Shown in pieces: positions 61,383 through 64,000 of a stretch of 64,000 nt of DNA. Within the stretch, counting starts at the first letter, position 1. Each line of letters opens with the position of its first letter. Both the position numbers and the translations under genes were made by a program. Below the pieces are notes generated by a model. That model was given only the letters and a program-made list of their open reading frames with translations. It made no database searches and was not told where the DNA came from. The DNA comes from Psychrobacter sp. JCM 18902 (lineage in GTDB: Bacteria; Pseudomonadota; Gammaproteobacteria; Pseudomonadales; Moraxellaceae), in NCBI RefSeq assembly GCF_904846615.1, contig NZ_CAJHBK010000001.1, positions 744,001-808,000 on the forward strand, read 5' to 3'.

Positions 61383-63116
61383 ATGACGCAAACGCTTCAA
61401 ACATCTTCTTCAGCGCCCGCCACGCCGTCTCTGACATGTGGTGAGCTGCTCGTACAGTGGCTAGAGTATTATGGGGTAGAGACCGTATTTGGTATTCCGG
61501 GTGTGCATACGGTCGAGCTATATCGTGGTCTGCCAAACACCAACATCCGCCACGTGACACCGCGCCATGAACAAGGCGCTGGGTTTATGGCTGATGGTTA
61601 TTACCGCGCGTCTGGTAAAGTGGGAGTTTGCTTTATTATTACAGGCCCCGGTATGACCAACATCATGACGGCCATGGCGCAGGCGTTGGCAGACTCCATT
61701 CCGATGCTAGTGATTTCTAGTGTTAATAAAGTGGCAGATACGGGCAGCGGTGAAGGGCACTTGCATGAATTGCACGATCAGCAAGGCATGGTCAGTAAGG
61801 TTGCACTCACGAGCAAAACTATTTGGCAGCCTGAATCGTTACCCAAGGTCATCGCTGAAGCGTTTGCATTATTTAATGGCGCACGTCCGGGACCAGTGCA
61901 TATCCAGTTACCCATTGATGTGATTACCGCCGATGCCAGCCATGTCGCAAAGCCTTCTGATTTAACTCCTTATTTAAATAACTTTGTAAAAAATTCAACT
62001 GATGCACATGGTTTAACGTCACCTCAAGTAATGAGACCGCTGCCCAATCCTGCGCAATTAGATTTTATCGTTGAATCTCTAAAAGCGGCAAAAAATCCAG
62101 TGATACTTTATGGTGGTGGCTGCGTCGATGTCGATCATGACGCGCAAAAACTGGCAGAGCTGATAGATGCACCGACGTTTTTGACCATCAATGCCAAAGG
62201 TCTATTGCCACCTAGCCACCCATTAAGTTTGGGTAGCAATCAGTCATTAGAGGCAGGTCGCGCCGTTATTGCTGAGGCTGATTGGGTATTGGCGATTGGT
62301 ACTGAGCTGGGTGAGACTGATTATGATGTGTTCTTTAATGGTGAATTCAAAATCAATGGCACGCTGATTCGTATCGATTGCGATGCCCAGCAATTACAGC
62401 GTCCTTTTAGAGCAGATATCGCCGTATTGTCCGATGCGCAAATGGCGGTAAGTGGTCTATGTAGTCGTTTAAAGGGTCAGGCGTTAAATCATCAAGCGGT
62501 ATCACGAGTAAACGAGGCAAAAAAAGCACTATTAGCAGGAATGACACCAGACTTTGTTGGGCAAAATGCGCTACTTCAGTTGATTCGAGATGAAGTGAAA
62601 GACGTCATCTTCGTTGGTGATTCAACGCAGCCTGTCTATAGCGGCAATCTTGGTTTTGAGGCATTGGCGACGCGTCGATGGTTTAACTCATCGACTGGAT
62701 TTGGCACGTTAGGTTATGGTTTGCCTGCTGCCATTGGTGCCATGATTGGTTCAAACTGTCCAGTGGTCAGCTTGATTGGCGATGGCGGTATTCAGTTTAC
62801 GATTGCAGAACTTATCTGCGCCGCCGAGCTTGAGCTACCATTGATTGTGCTGCTGTGGAACAACCAAGGCTATGGCGAAATTCGTCGTTATATGGAAGAG
62901 GGTGGGCTACCATTGATTGGGGTCAATATCAAAACCCCAAACTTTGAGCCGCTGGCAGCAGGATTTGGCGCAGGTTATCGCAGAATCACAGCCAAACAGC
63001 AATTGCTCGACGCTTTAAAAGAAGATATCAAGGGCAAGCAACCCATCATCTATGAAGTTGATGAAGCCGATGACTTTTTGATTGAAATGGGTAAAACGTT
63101 CACCTGCTTTAGCTAA
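61383..63116 (+). CDS. aruI: 5-guanidino-2-oxopentanoate (2-ketoarginine) decarboxylase AruI-like
   Basis: The protein has 577 aa. ThDP-dependent acetolactate-synthase-like enzyme with catalytic Glu E63 in PRHEQGAGFMADGY and the ThDP motif GDGGIQFTIAELI ending in LWNNQGYGEI. No AHAS regulatory gene is nearby, as expected for a catabolic decarboxylase. AruI of Pseudomonas acts in the arginine transaminase pathway, making 4-guanidinobutyraldehyde. Adjacency to the guanidinobutyrase and a LysR regulator fits. An AruH aminotransferase is not visible in the window. Confidence 0.82.
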   Translation: MTQTLQTSSSAPATPSLTCGELLVQWLEYYGVETVFGIPGVHTVELYRGLPNTNIRHVTPRHEQGAGFMADGYYRASGKVGVCFIITGPGMTNIMTAMAQALADSIPMLVISSVNKVADTGSGEGHLHELHDQQGMVSKVALTSKTIWQPESLPKVIAEAFALFNGARPGPVHIQLPIDVITADASHVAKPSDLTPYLNNFVKNSTDAHGLTSPQVMRPLPNPAQLDFIVESLKAAKNPVILYGGGCVDVDHDAQKLAELIDAPTFLTINAKGLLPPSHPLSLGSNQSLEAGRAVIAEADWVLAIGTELGETDYDVFFNGEFKINGTLIRIDCDAQQLQRPFRADIAVLSDAQMAVSGLCSRLKGQALNHQAVSRVNEAKKALLAGMTPDFVGQNALLQLIRDEVKDVIFVGDSTQPVYSGNLGFEALATRRWFNSSTGFGTLGYGLPAAIGAMIGSNCPVVSLIGDGGIQFTIAELICAAELELPLIVLLWNNQGYGEIRRYMEEGGLPLIGVNIKTPNFEPLAAGFGAGYRRITAKQQLLDALKEDIKGKQPIIYEVDEADDFLIEMGKTFTCFS

Positions 63117-63166
63117 TGTTAATACGTCAAATATAATAAAGGCTGGTCGCTCAAGGAAGAACATCT

Positions 63167-64000
63167 ATGATGCCACATGCTAACCGCTCGTCTGGTCGCT
63201 TGAGCACCTCGCTGGCAAGCTTATTAACGGATTTATCCGCCGTTGTTGGCGCGACCAATGTATTGACCAAGTCAAGCCAGCAGCAGTCGTATACACAAGG
63301 GGCGATTGCTTCTATCACCGATGCTGTCGCGGCAGTTGTGATACCAGACTCTCTTGTGGCACTATGGCGCGTCATTAATCTCTGTGCGGCGGTTGATGTG
63401 ATTATTATTGCACAGGCTGCTAACACAGGGTTGACCGGAGGCTCGACACCGTACGGAGAGTACGATCGAGCAGTCGTTGTGATTTCTATGCAACGATTGG
63501 GCGGTGTTCATCTGCTCAATGACGCAGCAGAGCTAGTTGCTTTGCCAGCGGCTAGCCTCCAGCAATTAGAATGCAAGCTTGCACCTTTGGGGCGTGAGCC
63601 GCATTCAGTGCTGGGCTCAAGTTGTGTTGGTGCTTCAGTGATTGGCGGTATTTGCAACAGCTCTGGCGGTATGTTGGTGCAGCGTGGTCCGGCGTATACC
63701 GAGATGTCGCTATTTGCCAAACGTAATGCCATGGGTGAGTTTGAATTAATCAATCACTTAGGCATTGATTTAGGCGCAGCTCCAGAAGAGATGCTTGGAA
63801 ACCTACAAGCTGGCACGTTCAATAAAAATCCAGATAGTGCCAACAGCAAGTCCTGTACAAACCATCATTATCAACATAAGGTGCGTGATTGCGAGGCAGA
63901 CACACCTGCTAGATTTAATAATGACCCTAACGGATTATATGAAGCCTCTGGTTCAGCAGGCAAAGTCATCGTCTTTGCGGTTCGAGTCGCGACATTTGCC
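63167..64000 (+). CDS. dld: Quinone-dependent D-lactate dehydrogenase, N-terminal part
   Basis: The gene is open to the window's right edge (278 codons, no stop). It is an FAD-linked PCMH-type oxidase matching E. coli Dld. It has NTGLTGGSTP in the FAD domain, LGREPHSVLGSSCVGASVIG, NSSGG-x-LVQRGPAYTEMSLFA, and RVRDCEADTPARFNNDP-like text near the edge. It oxidises D-lactate to pyruvate and passes electrons to quinone at the inner membrane. The first ATG has AAGGAAG at 63153-63159; a second ATG is adjacent. Not found as a complete ORF because the sequence ends. It is separated from aruI by 50 bp. Confidence 0.9.
   Translation, partial: MMPHANRSSGRLSTSLASLLTDLSAVVGATNVLTKSSQQQSYTQGAIASITDAVAAVVIPDSLVALWRVINLCAAVDVIIIAQAANTGLTGGSTPYGEYDRAVVVISMQRLGGVHLLNDAAELVALPAASLQQLECKLAPLGREPHSVLGSSCVGASVIGGICNSSGGMLVQRGPAYTEMSLFAKRNAMGEFELINHLGIDLGAAPEEMLGNLQAGTFNKNPDSANSKSCTNHHYQHKVRDCEADTPARFNNDPNGLYEASGSAGKVIVFAVRVATFA

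Noticed and set aside
63151..63753. Two minus-strand ORFs at the right edge
   Set aside because: They oppose the clear plus-strand dld gene, which is cut by the window's end and explains the region.

Overview
The window looks like chromosomal DNA from a Psychrobacter-like gammaproteobacterium (Moraxellaceae). This rests on gene content (RNase HI fused to DnaQ, an L-pipecolate/lysine branch, GlpM, PACE transporter), moderate GC and short AT-rich intergenic spacers with Moraxellaceae-like small repeats. It is a judgement from family recognition, not a database match.

Layout: (1) 0-9.4 kb holds NudC, a FimL/ChpA-like protein, the RNase HI-DnaQ fusion, a lipoprotein, small membrane proteins, an exported LD-carboxypeptidase and a GlxA-type regulator. 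(2) 9.6-15.8 kb is a CoA-linked catabolic cluster (acyl-CoA dehydrogenase, NADPH oxidoreductase, two SDRs, CitE-like lyase) followed by arfB. (3) 15.9-26.2 kb has an MFS exporter, a GcvA-like LysR regulator and an L-pipecolate/L-lysine module: aminotransferase, HglS (2-oxoadipate to D-2-hydroxyglutarate), AmaB, an NhaC antiporter and AmaA. (4) 27.2-35.8 kb is a TetR regulator divergent from a five-gene beta-oxidation operon, with two matching operator dyads between them. (5) 36.2-42.1 kb is an aminoethylphosphonate-type ABC importer with an FAD oxidoreductase and a phosphonatase-like hydrolase. (6) 42.3-46.6 kb is the cyn locus (cynR, cynT, cynS, cynX) plus a GlcG/HbpS-like exported protein. 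(7) 46.6-49.4 kb has small envelope genes and a PACE/LysR pair. (8) 50-54.1 kb is an accessory stretch of poorly characterised genes, including a NADAR/DUF6977-like protein. (9) 54.6-64 kb has tRNA-Gly, a 2-oxoacid decarboxylase, GlpM, a CPA1 antiporter, a LysR regulator with an arginine-transaminase-pathway pair (ureohydrolase plus 2-ketoarginine decarboxylase), and the start of D-lactate dehydrogenase.

The least explained item is a leader of about 200 nt that occurs twice (26399-26593 and 51624-51798). Each copy precedes one of two paralogous genes of unknown function. The copies share near-identical blocks, keep pairing in a hairpin whose sequence differs, contain an 11-codon upstream ORF that stops at the same place, and have a long stem that covers the AGGAG ahead of the gene. 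I interpret it as a structured cis-regulatory RNA; I do not recognise it as a named class. Dispersed repeats include TA-flanked MITE-like elements (two of about 160-170 bp, one reduced to its ends, one degraded) and a second repeat family of about 110 bp present twice.
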